Shown here one piece after another: positions 1-12,900 of a stretch of 64,000 bases of DNA. The DNA is from Lobulomyces angularis (Eukaryota; Chytridiomycota; Chytridiomycetes; Lobulomycetales; Lobulomycetaceae), in assembly GCA_027604685.1 (NCBI GenBank), contig JADHYX010000026.1, positions 1 through 64,000 on the forward strand, read 5' to 3'. Every line of letters starts with the position of its first letter. Position 1 is the first letter of the stretch. The notes beneath the pieces were generated by a model. It ran no database searches. It saw only the letters and a list, made by a program, of their open reading frames with translations, and was not told the origin of the DNA. The position numbers and the translations under genes are program-made.

Positions 1-111
1 TATTTTATAAAAATAAAAAAAAAAAAATTTAAAAAAATAAAGAAATAAATTAAAAAAAAATGAATAAAAAGTAAATAAAAGAAAAAAAAATTATTTTATT
101 TTATATTTTTT

Positions 112-3100
112 TTAAAATTCATCTTCTGAATCATCACTTAGACTACTTTCCATTTGAAAGGAATCTATAATATCTGTTTCCTCTTCTTTGTTATTGAGGT
201 TAAAAAAATGACTTGCTTTGGGAGTTTTTTCATCATCTTCTTCCTCCTCGGATGAAGTTGTATTTTTTGAATTAAAGTTATTATCTTAAGTAAAAAAATG
301 GAATTAAAATAAAAAAAAATTTTTTTTTTTTTTTCATTTTTATACCATCCGAATTTTTACTCAAACTGTTACCACGGGAATTATCGTCGGCATTGCTACC
401 AGAAGGATTAGTTGATGTTACTAATTCTGAAGAACTTGTAGTAGTATTAGTGTTTTTTGATGGATTAGAACTAGATACTACACTTGTTGTCAAATGTGAA
501 GTGGTTGCAGTTTGAGAAGAATTTACATTAGAGGAATTAGTGGTATAATCTGATTGCGACTCTGAATTTAGTGAGGAGTTGCTTACATTTCCAACTACTT
601 TTTTATTATTTGACATGTAGCTGGAGCTAATATTGGCATCAGTGGTAGTGTTGTTTTCATTCATATGAGTCGCGCCCCCTATTGAGTATTTTGCGGATCT
701 TATAGATGCAACAGATTTATTTTTTGTCAAACTCGGAGGAACTGGCGTTGAAACTGTTTTTTCTCCCTTACCAAAGTTGACACTGTCCATTAAGGATTGT
801 TTGGATATTAAGGGATTTAAGTGTTGTAATTTTGGCAACGCACCAGTACTATTCTCCAAAGAATTTTTAATAATTTTTTCCAATTGACTTGGAGTTGAAA
901 AAAAATTTTCGAATTTTGCATCATTCGTTGTTGGCGAATCAACAGGATCTACTATTATGCTGTCGATTTTTTGTACAGAGGGTGAAGATAATTTTTTTTC
1001 CTCCACTGACTTCATTTCCTCTAAAATCTCATCTTCAAGGTCTCCAATAGAACTGATACTTTTTTTTAGACTGATCGAATTTGAGCTAGGTGATTTCTTA
1101 ATTTTTTCCATACTATTTTTTTTACTTTTTATCGATGATGATCCAAAGACAGTTGAGTTTTGAGAATTACTATTGTTAATTTTTACACTGAGATCTGCTG
1201 AACTAGAAGATTTTTTTAAAATCTTTTTTTCATCTTCATTTTTTAATTCACTTAAACTTTTTAAAGATGAGTTTGAACTCAAACTTGGGATTTTTTTTTT
1301 TTTTTGGCTGAATTCAGTTTTACTTGTAAAATCTTTGTTTGTAAAACTTGGACTTTCACTACTCTTTCTTGAATGTTGAGAGGATGTATATTTTTTTTCT
1401 ATCGGAGGCATCATTTCCACTTGCTCCTCCAAGCTTTCTCTTGATACCTTCGAGGTTACATTAAAGTTTGAAGTATTGTTAATGGATGCAGGTGTCGATT
1501 TATTTAAAAATATAGAATCTTGATCCTTTAATAATTAAAAAAGAATTAAGAAATTTTGTTTTTTTTTTTGTTGAGGGAGTTGTTAAAATGAAAAAATAAA
1601 AATTTGAATCAAAATTTTTCTTTATATAATGATTTTTTTTTATCTTTTTTTTTTTTAAAAAAAAAAAAAATATTATTTACATTTTGTGAGTTACTCAAAG
1701 TTCTGACATGTGAAGCTGGTTTATTCAAAGATGACTTTGACCCAGATCTATAAAGAGAAAGAGTAGAACCAGCAGCAATTGGTGGTAAAGTTGAAGCAAT
1801 TTGATTTTCTGAACTATTTTTCTTTCCAAACCCACCATTATTTTCAGCAAATTTGTTAAAAAAAGGGTCGTTAAAATTATTGTCCGGGACGGTTTTTTTT
1901 GACGCTATACTACTTCTGGTACTACTATTTTTTTTTGCTTTTATTGAAACTAAACTTTTTTTTGATGTCGAAGTTGATTCTAAATTTTTTTTTAATTCCA
2001 ATTCTACATCCAACAAATTTGATTTTGGTTCATCAACTAATAATTCTAAATTTTTTTTTTCAATTTCAATATCTTCATCAATTTCATTTTTATTTTTTTT
2101 TGAAAATTCCAGGGATTCAGTTTCTAATGCAATACTGCTTTTTGAGCTGACTCTGGATAGATGCACCCTAGGTTCTTCACCAGATTCCTTTGGTATAGAG
2201 ATAAAGCTTCCTTCACTAGAGGATCTCTCATGTAAGACTTTTTTTTTTGGGATTTCTCTGGTTCTTTCAACTTCGTTACTTTCGTCAGAAGAAAAGTACT
2301 CAAAGTTGGAGTGACTAGTAGTAAAAGATTTACTGGTTTCCATATCCGTGTCACTGAATACTTCATTGGGTGCTGAAAAACTTGCTTTTGGTTTTTCTGA
2401 ATCAGATGAGTTTGAACTTTCCACATTAAATTCACTTTTTGATACATTATCTGCATCCGAGCTAGTAAATTCCTCAGTGCGGGAAACTAATTCGGTATTA
2501 ACCTCCGAAAAAGTTTCACTCTGCGTATCAACGGTTGATGATAATCTTGACTGGGACATACTATGTTCGGTGCTTGTTGCTAGATTGGTTGCTTCTGATT
2601 CCGTCTGCAAATTTGTCGTTGTTTGAACAGTACTAGTTATAAATGAATCTTCAGATACAAGTTTCGATGCTTGTAACTTATTATTCGGAGTGGAACTTTC
2701 CACCTCTGATAGGGTAATTTCATTTATTGTACCGCCAATAATAACTTCTTCGTCGGAATCAACTTCTGTTGAATTTTCTATTGAAACTGTTGAATTTTGC
2801 TGTGCTACAGTTGATAAAAAACTTGATTCTTTTTTTTTCTTTTCTATTGGTTTTGGTGCCTTAAATAAAAAAAAAGAAAAACAAATATGATAAAAAAATA
2901 TATATACGTATATATATTTACCCTTGAAGTTTCTTGTGGAGGTATAGTCGAAAGAGTATCACCTTCACTCAGTAGATCAACTTCACTATCCTGGTTTAAA
3001 TTATTTTTTCTATTTTTTGTATTTTAAAATATGTAAAAAAAAATAATAAAATGCTTACGAATTTTGTAAAGATGTGATATCCCTTTAAAAAAAAAAAAAA

Positions 3101-5344
3101 AAATTTTTTTTACCAAATTTCTTCATCATCACTAAAAGTGACTCTAGAAGCAGTACTTTCAAAAGTTTTACTAGGAGTACTATCAGAATAGTTACTACTC
3201 TCAGTGCATTCACTGACTGTTGATAAGAGAATCGATTGAGAATTTGTAGAAGATTTTTTTATTTGAAACAGTTTTAATTGCTTATTTAATTCTAGAACTA
3301 ATTTATTGGATCTGTGAAAAGAAATTCTATATCTTGAAAATTTTTTTAAATAAAAAAAAAATTAGTAAATATGGAATTAGAATTTAACAAAATCAATCTT
3401 GATATTATATATAAATAATTTTTTTTTATTCGCTTACTGATTGCTTTCCTCTGTCAAGACTTCAATTTGTGCTTTATGACGTTTAATTATTGATTCTGCC
3501 ATTATCTTTTCCTCCTTTAAATCTGATAATAATTAAAAAAAAAAAGTTTTAAAAAAAAATTTTACTTAAGAAAAAAAATCATAAAAAATGCATAAAACAA
3601 AAATAAACTTAAAAAAAAAAAAAAAATAGAAATAAAATAAAAAAAGTTACTGTGAAATTCTCTGGAAACTTCAAGTTGTAATTTGTCTCTTTCAAGTATA
3701 CTTTCTTTCGTTTCTTCCATAAATTGAGTCAACAATTTTAGATTCTTAAAAAGAAAAAAAAAAAAAATTAAGAAAAGAAAAAGAATAATGGTATAAAAAA
3801 AAATGGAGTTAGGCTTAAAAAAAAAAAAAAAAAAAAAATTTACGTCAGAAAGTTGTTCATTTTCACTTTTATGTAAATTTTGTAAATAATTCAATTCATT
3901 TATTTGTTCCTCTTGAGAGGAAGAGTGTTTATTACATTCTTCAATTTCATCTTGGTGTTTTAATATTGTTTGACTTAATTTCACCTTTTCTTCTTCCATT
4001 TCCTTTGTAGAAGCTACTAGTTTTTCAATTTCCTGCTCTTTTTCTGAACAATGTTCAGCCAACTGTGTATAATATTGTTTAAACTCCTCTATTTGATCTT
4101 GTAATGATTTAATTTCTGTTTCATATCCTTCTTTTTGTTGATTAAAGTTTTTTACTTCATCTATATAAATTTTTTTATTATATATTAATGATTGATTCAA
4201 AAAAAAATTTTTTTTTTTTTGTTGGAACCTTCCATTGATACAATGCTTGCTTTTAAGGTTTCAATTTGATTTTTTTGCTCCTCAATACAGGCATCGTATT
4301 CTAACAATGCTTCCCCATCTCCACCAATAATTTTTGATTCAGATTTGTAATGTTCCAACAGGCGCGTTAACCTTATTGTCTATTATTATAATTTTTTTTT
4401 TATTAATAAATTTTTTGTTAAATAAATAATTTTTTTTTTATGTTAAATTATTTTTTTTTTTTTACCTCCTGGTAATATGATTTTATCTCTACTTCTTGCT
4501 CAACTAGTTTAGTAAACCTAATACTTTTTTTAATTTCTTCTAATTCAATTTCTAATGCTTTTATTTTATTATTTTGAAGAGTATTCGCATTTTTTAATCC
4601 CAAAGTTGACTGTTTTTTTTTTTATTTTTTCATTAATATTTATTAAAAATTTCTTTTTTTTCTACATTATCTCCTGATACAGAAAAAACTTGTGGACCAT
4701 TCAAGGATCTTGTAGTTGTAGCCAATGCCTATAAAAAACGGGTAAAAAAAAGGAATTAAAAATTAGCTGACCAGTAAAATTAAAAATTTTATTTTTTTTT
4801 TAATTTTAATTTTCATTTTTTTTAATTTAACGTTTATTTTTCATACGCTATTGATTAAAACATCCTCTTTTTTTTTTTCTAGATATAAATTTCCTTTTTC
4901 CAACATTCCAATTTTTGCCAACAAAATTTTTTTTTCTGCTGTTAGTTGATGCATTTGTAATTTAGTTTGATTTAATTCCTCCAGTAAAACTTCTGGTTCT
5001 TTTTTGGTTTCTAAACGTTTAAATTTTGGTTTTTCTTGTTTTTTTGAGATGTCTAAAAAAAAAAAAAGAATAAAAAGAATGAAACAATGAAAAAAAAAGC
5101 AACAAATTATAAATTTAAATGATTATTGTTTAACAAAAATTAAAAAAATACCTCTAGTTCCAGATTTTACTTTTCCCAACGAATCCAATGCGGTTGAATA
5201 GATTTGAATCAGGGATGGAGAAAGTGCTGATAATCCTACATAAATAATAAAAATTTAAATCAAACAAATTTAGAAAACTTTGATTGTTTTGTTTATAAAA
5301 CCTCTTGTTTTACAATTCTTTGGTTTCATCTTTGGTTTTGTCAT
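112..5344 (-). CDS. large coiled-coil and Ser/Thr-rich disordered protein, function unknown
   Basis: I do not recognise the family. The start is chosen at the ATG complementary to 5342-5344 (MTKPKMKPKN...) and the stop at 112-114 after an acidic SDDSEDEF tail. Several exons (about 5344-3120) encode Glu/Lys/Gln-rich heptads typical of a long coiled coil, for example around 3845-4200. The later exons (about 2940-112) are extremely rich in Ser, Thr and Asn with SP, RSxS and KKS clusters, so likely disordered and phosphorylated. Introns are short and T/A-rich; one near 2860-2920 holds a 24-bp palindrome. The product is roughly 1,300 residues. It is divergent from the SCYL1-like gene, with starts 268 bp apart. 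It may be two genes (coiled coil, and Ser-rich); I favour one because splice phases and open exons run on. A cytoskeletal or centrosomal scaffold role would be a guess from the coiled coil only. Confidence 0.6.
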
Positions 5345-5612
5345 TTCTAATTAATTTTTTTTTATTAAAAAAAAAAAAAAAAAAACGGTTTATTTAAAAC
5401 ACAATTTTTTTTTTTTTTTTGGAAGTTTAGATATAAATTTTTTTTTTTTTTGACGCGTTGGTTTATTTTTTTTTGTTTGACGAAAAAGGACGGAGTTAAG
5501 AAAAATACAATTTTTCAGTTTTATATATTTTTTTTTTTAAATTTTTTTTAAAAATTTTTTAACCTTTCGTTAAAAGGTTTTTTGTTAAAAAAAAAAAAGA
5601 AAAAGGAAAGAA

Positions 5613-8600
5613 ATGTCATTATTTGATCTAGCGAAGAGATTTATTGGTAATGATGGCCCGAACTTAAAATTCACAATAAATGGCCTGGTTCAACCAGCTG
5701 ACAATTCCTTAATTTGGTCAATTTATGATGGTACAAAAAAAGAAGATAATAAAAAAGTTACTGTATTTTCTTTTGATTGTGTTAAACAGAGAGACAAACT
5801 TCCATTAGCAAAAAACTCTTTTAAAAGATTTAGAACAATAAAAGTAAAGAAAAAAATTAAAAAAAAAAAAATATAAAAAAATAAATTTTTTTTTATTTTT
5901 ATTTTATTTATGTTTTTTTAATTTTAATTTTTTGTTTAGCATCCATTAGTTCCAAATTTTATTGATGGTGCTGAGGTAAAGATGTTCCAAAAAACTTATT
6001 CTAAATTCTTCTATTTTTTAGACAGAAACAACAATTGTTTTTGCAACAGAATATTTAATACCATTATCTAAAATTTTGGAAGATAAAAAATGTGAAAATG
6101 AAGATTTTAAATGTCTCGGATTATTTAAAATTGCCTCTGTCATAAAATTTTTGGTATTTTTTTTTTTTTTTGTTATTAGTTTTTTTGATTATTGAATATA
6201 ATATTTTAATTGATAGAATGTGGACTGTAATTTGATTCATGGAAATTTAAAAATTGACTCAATTTTTACAACTAAAGCTGGAGAATGGAAGTAAGAAAAA
6301 AATAGCGTTTATATCATGTTTTGATTTTGGATCTTTTTTTAAATGTTTGTAGGTTAGGTGGATTTGAACTGTTAAGTTCACCTAAGGAGGACTCACCAGC
6401 AATATTCAATGGCTCTTTATTACCCAACGCAATGAAATATGCACCACCGGAAATTCAGCGCTCTTCTTGGACTTCCATTAAAAAGTATAATTTTTTTTTT
6501 TTTGCGTCATTATTTGACTTTTTTTTATTTTAACCTAAAAAAAAAAAAAAAAAATTAGTAATCCTATTGGATCTTTTGACTCTTGGTCTTATGGTCTGTT
6601 AATTCAAGAAATTTTTAATGGTCGGATTCAGCGAATTGAAGAATTAGGTGTGCGAGGAAACATACCATTAAATCTTTACCCTCTATTTAAGACATTTACA
6701 AATGTTAATCCTAATACGAGAGATCAAATTTCTTTTATGCTTGAAAATGCTAATCAACCTAAAAGCTATTTTAACAACGAATTTATCAAAGCTAGTTTAT
6801 TTTTAGAACAGTGGAGTATTAAAGAAAGCGGTGAAAAAGATCAATTTATTCGGTTTGTTGTTTTATATTTCGAAATTTTTCTATTTTTAATATCTGAATT
6901 TCTTGTATAGAAAATTAGGAACATCCTTAGATTCGTTTCCTGTAGAATATAGCAAATACAAGGTTCTTCCAGAATTAATAAACGGTATTAATTACAAAAT
7001 TAAAATTTTAATTAATATCCTATATCTTCCTTTATTATAGCTCTAGAATTTGGAGGCGCAGGAGCAAAAGCTTTAGTGCCTATTCTAAAAATTGGCTCAA
7101 AGCTGGAACATGATGAATTTGAAACCCTGATTGCTCCGATAATCATAAAACTTTTTGCGATGCCAGACAGGGCCGTCAGAATGGCCCTCTGTGACAGCCT
7201 TAGCCAATTTATAGAGCACTTAAGTCCAAAAACTGTCTCCGATAGCATTTTTCCCAATTTGGCTTCAGGCTTTGGTGATACATCGGTACAGCACTTAAAT
7301 AGTTTTCTAATTTATTTTGTACCTGCTTTACTCAGGCACCAATTAGAGAGTGTACAGTGAAAGCTATTTTAGTAATTATACCGAAGTTAAATGAAAGATT
7401 AGTAAACAATGACTTATTAAGATACCTTGCTAAATTACAGGTGGACGACGAGCCTGGAATTAGAACTAATACCACCATTTGTATTGGAAAAATATCGAAA
7501 TATTTGAGTGAAAGTGTATTTTATATTTTCTTTTATTTATTTTGATTAAAAATAAATAAAAAAATTTAATTTCCATTTTATAGACCAAAAAAAAAGTTTT
7601 ACTACCTGCTTTTTCCCGAAGTATTATGGATCCATTTCCGCCTGCAAGAAACGCCGCGTTATTAGCTTTTGCTGCTACTTCAGATACCTATAACCCTGTC
7701 GATGTTTGCAAAAACGTCATTCCTTTGCTTTCTCCTCTACTTGTAGATCCGGAAAGGTTAAATTAAAAAATTAAATATTCTGTTTTTGAGAGTTTTTTTT
7801 TTTTTTTTTTTTTTTCCTTCTCAGTTCAATACGAGTTCAAGCACTTAAAAACATTGAAATGTTTTTGAAAATAGCTGAAAGACATATGAATTCTATGGTA
7901 TATTAGTACACTAATTTTTAATTTATTTTTTTATTTTTATTTTTTTTTGAATATTTCTTTTTTTTTTTTTTTAATAATTTTTGTAGCCTGAAACTTTAGC
8001 TAATTCTAACAATGGTAATCCCTCCAGTCCTGTATCCAATAACACATCTGTAGACAAAGGCTGGACCGGTATTTTTTCTTGTTATGTGCAAAAATTTTTT
8101 ATCACATTTTTTTTTAGGTTGGGCAATTTCGGCTGTTTCAAGCAAAATATCTGGCTCGATTGGCAACATTTCAAAAGTAGATACGGATACTGTTGGTGGG
8201 AAAACAAGTATCCCCACAAATTCCGAAAAACCTCCTTCTCCTATCAAAACAAGTAATAATTTACCAGTTCCTATTACCTCTTCTGCATTACAAATGAAAA
8301 CAAACAATACTGGATGGGATGCAGATGGTGCTGATGGGTGGGGAGAATCATGGGATGAAGAAAAAGTAAGATCAATCATTTGAAACATTTATCCATACTA
8401 ACTTTTTGCTTTTAGTCTTCCATTCAATCAACTTCCCCAGCAAAGTCTTTTGACGCCATCAATTCCTTTAACTCACTTAACCAAAGCAACAACAAACCCA
8501 TTAATAGTCAAAATTTTTCAAATGCAAAAGTTGAACAAAATAACACCAGTTTTGGGTATCATCAGTCTCTGAACAATCACTGGGACAGTAAAAGTGATGA

Positions 8601-8862
8601 TGGCTGGAACAGCAACCCCAGTATAGTTAATGCTTCTTATAATTCGACAACTCATTCAAATTCTGGTTGGAATGACAATGTTTGGGAAGAAACGGAGCAA
8701 GATGGAGACTGGGGTAATGAAAATTCTTCAAGTTATTCAGTTCCTGTTGCCAAGTCTTCTTCAATGAATGATAAAGAAAAAGAAAAGGAAGATAGAAGGA
8801 AGCGAATGGAATTATTAAAACAAAACAGAAAAAACGCCAAGTTGGGGGCAAAGAAAATTTAA
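5613..8862 (+). CDS. SCY1-like pseudokinase with HEAT repeats (SCYL1 / yeast Cex1 family)
   Basis: The N-terminal 280 or so residues have the SCYL fold signature (MSLFDLAKRFIG..., LVQPADNSLIWSIYDG, HPLVPNFIDG). The kinase catalytic residues are absent: the VAIK lysine position reads VFSFD, the HRD loop reads IHGNLKIDSIF, and DFG is replaced by LGGFE, so it should not phosphorylate. A HEAT-repeat solenoid follows (about 7040-7900: LPELINALEFGGAGAKALVPILKIG and on), then a low-complexity Trp/Asp/Asn tail (WDADGADGWGESWDEE, DNVWEETEQDGDWG) ending in a basic KLGAKKI. Family members bind COPI coatomer and Golgi membranes (SCYL1) or assist tRNA nuclear export at the pore (Cex1). About nine short introns interrupt the gene; the domain order and length fit the family. 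Confidence 0.9.
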
Positions 8863-9107
8863 TATAAAAAAATTTTTTTGTATGTAGTAATGATGAATTC
8901 TTCATTTATTATACCTAGAAAATTTTCAATTTATTCTAAGTTTATAACAATATGAGATGAATAATAATTAAAAAAAAAAAAAAAAAAAAAAAGGATAACA
9001 TATATTAAGTGTATTTAAATATTTGGGAGTTCAAAATGAAGGATTTTCATTAACGTAAAATGAAATACCAAAAAAAATTTGAAAAAGAAAAAAAAAAAGA
9101 AAAAAAA

Positions 9108-9908
9108 TTACAATCGTTTGATATTTTTTCTCGCCAGTTTCGGTTTTTCCGAGTTAGTTGACTTTTTAATACTAGAACCTTTCTTGTTTAGTGATTTTAA
9201 ATTCACAGCCATATTAGCTTTTGATGGTGGTGGAGACGATGGTGCATCTTTAACAAGTAAAAGTTTTTGAAAAAAATTTGATTTTACTGCTGCTGTGTTG
9301 GGTTTAGAAAAAAAAGCTTGGGATTCAGTTTCGAATAAAACTAAGTCATCAACACTTGAGATAGAATTTTCTCTTGAACTACCAGCCTTTAATGTTGGAG
9401 AATATACAGGTGAAGTGGGAGGCGTGGTATCTTTTGATGCTGTAAAAAAAAAAATTTATTAAAACATTTTCAACAAAAAATAATCAATATTACCTCGATT
9501 TTCAATCAGTTCTTCAAGTTTTACTTGATCACATGTTCTAACAGATAGCTTTGAATTATTTGATTCCAAATTTGTGCTAAAAAAATCCACTGCTCTCTTT
9601 GACTTCAATTTCGGCTTAGGTAATCTCTGCTTTAAATCAACTTTCTTTTTTTGTTTAACTGGCGTCGTTTCTAAGACTTTTTCTATTTTTGGAGGAGATG
9701 AATAGGGTGAATATCTTTTTAGTTTTACAATTTCATCTTGATTATTTCTGTGTGGATATGAATCTACTATTGTATTTTTATGAGATTTACTAGGTTTTTT
9801 AAGCTTTACAGTTTTAAGTTTAATATGATCAGGTTTATTTGTTGTAGAAACATCATTATTTTCAACAACTTTCAAATTTGATTTGGACCTTAAAAAATAT
9901 CCAGTCAT
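9108..9908 (-). CDS. small basic protein with many SP/TP sites, function unknown
   Basis: Two exons encode about 248 residues starting MTGYFLRSKSNLK. One intron (9440-9493, GT-AG) joins ELIENR to ASKDTTPPTSP in frame. The N-terminal half is Lys/Pro-rich with repeated KLK and KPK blocks. The middle holds several minimal CDK-type SP/TP sites (YSPYSSPP, PPTSPVYSPT). Two short FF clusters occur (RAVDFFSTN and SNFFQKL). The C-terminus is basic, NIKRL. Such composition is common in nuclear or chromatin proteins that are CDK targets, but no conserved domain is visible. It lies head-on against the SCYL1-like gene (3' ends 245 bp apart) and just downstream of MED14 on the same strand. Confidence 0.65.
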
Positions 9909-9991
9909 TGAAAAATAATTACTGGGGTATGGTGATACAAAATATTATGATCTAAATATATTGAATTATAACAGTTATTTTTATTTTAAAA

Positions 9992-12900
9992 TTATTCTGC
10001 TCTTCTGCGACCCGCCAAAGCCTAATAAGTTTTTGATTAGTTCAGTTTTTTAAAAAAAAAAATGTATTTTTTTTTTTTTACCGATATTGTGCGGAACAGT
10101 GTTCCATAGCCAGGCTGGCTATTTTTATATTTCGTTGAAATTAAAAATAACTTGCCATCTATTGTTGACTGCATTTCTAAGGGTAAGATTCTATTTCTTT
10201 GTTCATTTAATGTATTTTCATCTAAATTTAGTGTTGATATAAGCTCTGCGTCATTATCATTTTTCCACAATCCAATTACTGCCGTAGTATAATTATATTT
10301 AAATCCTTTTACATCACTTCCTTTAAATTTTACCTATAAAAAGTAGTCAAATTCAAAATTTTTATAAATCTTACTGTAGTGCAAATCCTATTGTTATCTA
10401 TATCTAAAATTAATCCTAAAGTTCCCTGCGCAGGTAAATGCCCTTGCGAATGTGGAGGAGAAATGATGCAGATTTCCATGTCTGCGTTCTGTTCTGTTAC
10501 GAATAACTGAGCGAAATCTCTTAAAACCGAAGGTGGCAACAAATTAAAATCAAGTATAAATTTTAATTTATCTCTTGTAGTAACGGCAGAAGGTAAATTA
10601 ATCTATAGGTAAAATAAAATTAACAGAATGAACAGATACTTAAAAAACCTTGCTAGTAAGACAGCTGGATATTAGAGAAAAATCAGCCACAGTTAAATCA
10701 CAATTATTTAGTATTGCACTGTTTGGAGTAATATTTACAACCACTTTTTTTGTTAATGAGATTGAAACTGAACAGCTTAAATTTGATGTTGTGAATTGAG
10801 CTGAGAGTGTTTTGCTATCTGGTGGATTAAAAACGCTTAATCTGTTTTTTAGTAAATACATTTGACTTAATTGTTGAAACCACTTTAAATCTTCAATGAT
10901 CAAAATCAAATTTTTTACGCAATCCAGTACATATTGAATAAAGTTTGGGTTGAAGATAAATCCTGCTTGTATTGGGAATACAAAAACTTTTGAAGCAATT
11001 GCGGAGCCATTAATGACTTGCGACAGGGCGTTAATTAAACTACTTGAATTATCAGGATTTCGAAGGTATGGACAGGTATCAAAATTTAAGTCCTCTTTTT
11101 CAGTAGAAAACTGCTCTCCATCGAATGAAGAACTAGTAGCATCCACCAAAGATATCAATCCGTTCTGTAAGATAATAAAGTCTAGTCCATAATTATAAAT
11201 AGTCAAGCGATGATGTAATGGAGAAATTGTTTTAATATCCACGCTCTTTATAAATTCTCTTGAAAGTTGATAAAGATTTTCAAAGCGGTATAATCTGAGG
11301 ATAACCTACAGCAAAAAAAAATTATTAAGTAATTTACTTTTAATAACTTACATCCAATGCTAGTACAAGGTCTTTTTGGGTATTTATGATTTGATTTGTA
11401 ACTGTCACCAGCATTAATTGAAAATTTGAATTTTCCGAAGTTTGAGTTAAGTCACCAAAATTAAAAGTAGCTTCAAATTTACCAGCAACTTTAGGCACAC
11501 TAGCTAAATCTTTTATGCAACTTTTCCAACATATAATTATTTCATCTTCAGTATTTTTATTGTTTTGTAAGCCCAATGTTAGAGTTGTTATGTCAAAGGT
11601 TTTTATTCTAATTCCATGATTTTGCATCCACTTATTTCTTCTAAATACTATAAAAATTGCTGTTAAATATACCAATGTCTCGAATAATACTTTGGGAGGC
11701 AATCTGACACATCATAGCTACAGAGAGAAACTCAAATATCAGCAAACCAAAACAACCTCGATATTCTGAAAATTCGTATGTAATAACATTGTTTTCAAGT
11801 TTATGGAAACCACCTGCAACATATTAGAAATAACACCTAATGAAAATACCTATAAACTCCCCGCATATATCTGGTAAAAAACTTTTTTTTAGTTTAACTC
11901 TGGATATTACGGATATTTCTTCATTCCCTTTTTTACATAAAACAATATTTAAGTTTCCAAAAGGCAAGTTTAAACACTCCATAGAAACCATATCTAAATC
12001 AATTAAATCAAAAAATATTTTATTTGATGTCAACTCATTTTTATTTTGCGTTATTTTGTTTTTGAATAAATTTAACACATTTTCCTCTTTCAACTCAATT
12101 TCATTATTTAAATTAAAAAATTTTTCCATTGTTATATCAAACTTCGTATTATCTATTGAAATTCGGCCAAATTTTTCGGATATATCATATCTATTTGAAA
12201 CTGGTATAAAAAATAGATATAAACATTAATAAACTTGAATTTTTTATCTACCAAAGTTTCGATTGACAACATTTCTATACTTAAAGTCGAGACTGAAAAT
12301 TTGAGCAACTAATGAAAAGGACATAGCCTGTAACCTGGATATATAAAAAATAAAAAGTTACATTAACCTACAAAGCTAACCTTCCGAACTCTTTAATTTT
12401 GGATAAATACTCCAATTTTATTACAGTCCAATAATCACCTACTCCAACATCTTTTTCAATTCCGACTTCCTCTGTAGAAATAACAATTGATTTTACTACT
12501 TCAACATTGGTTAAATTTTCTGATAATACTATTTGGCACAACCAGATTTTATATAGACATCCATCTTTCAATTCAACTTCATCCAATTCTTCATGATCTT
12601 TAATATATTGGTCTTTTCTAGTACCATACACAGATATAACAATATAGAACTTAGGAAAATCTTTGTACCGCAGAAAAAGTGTACTTTCACTTAAACCACG
12701 GTCTTCTATTATATCTAAGCAGTTGGGATTTGTAATTAATCGTATATCTTTAACTGGTATTTGATTAAGTGGCTCAAAATCGAGATATACTGACATCGCC
12801 TCTAATTTTTCTAAAACGGTCTAAAACATATAAGTATTATAAAATTAAACGGTAAATAACCTTGGTTCGGAGCTTTAAAAATGCCTCAGCGGCAGAATTT

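Noticed and set aside
957..2890. Plus-strand open frames rich in Phe/Leu
   Set aside because: They are the complements of Ser/Lys-rich exons of the minus-strand coiled-coil gene; composition and splice logic favour the minus strand.
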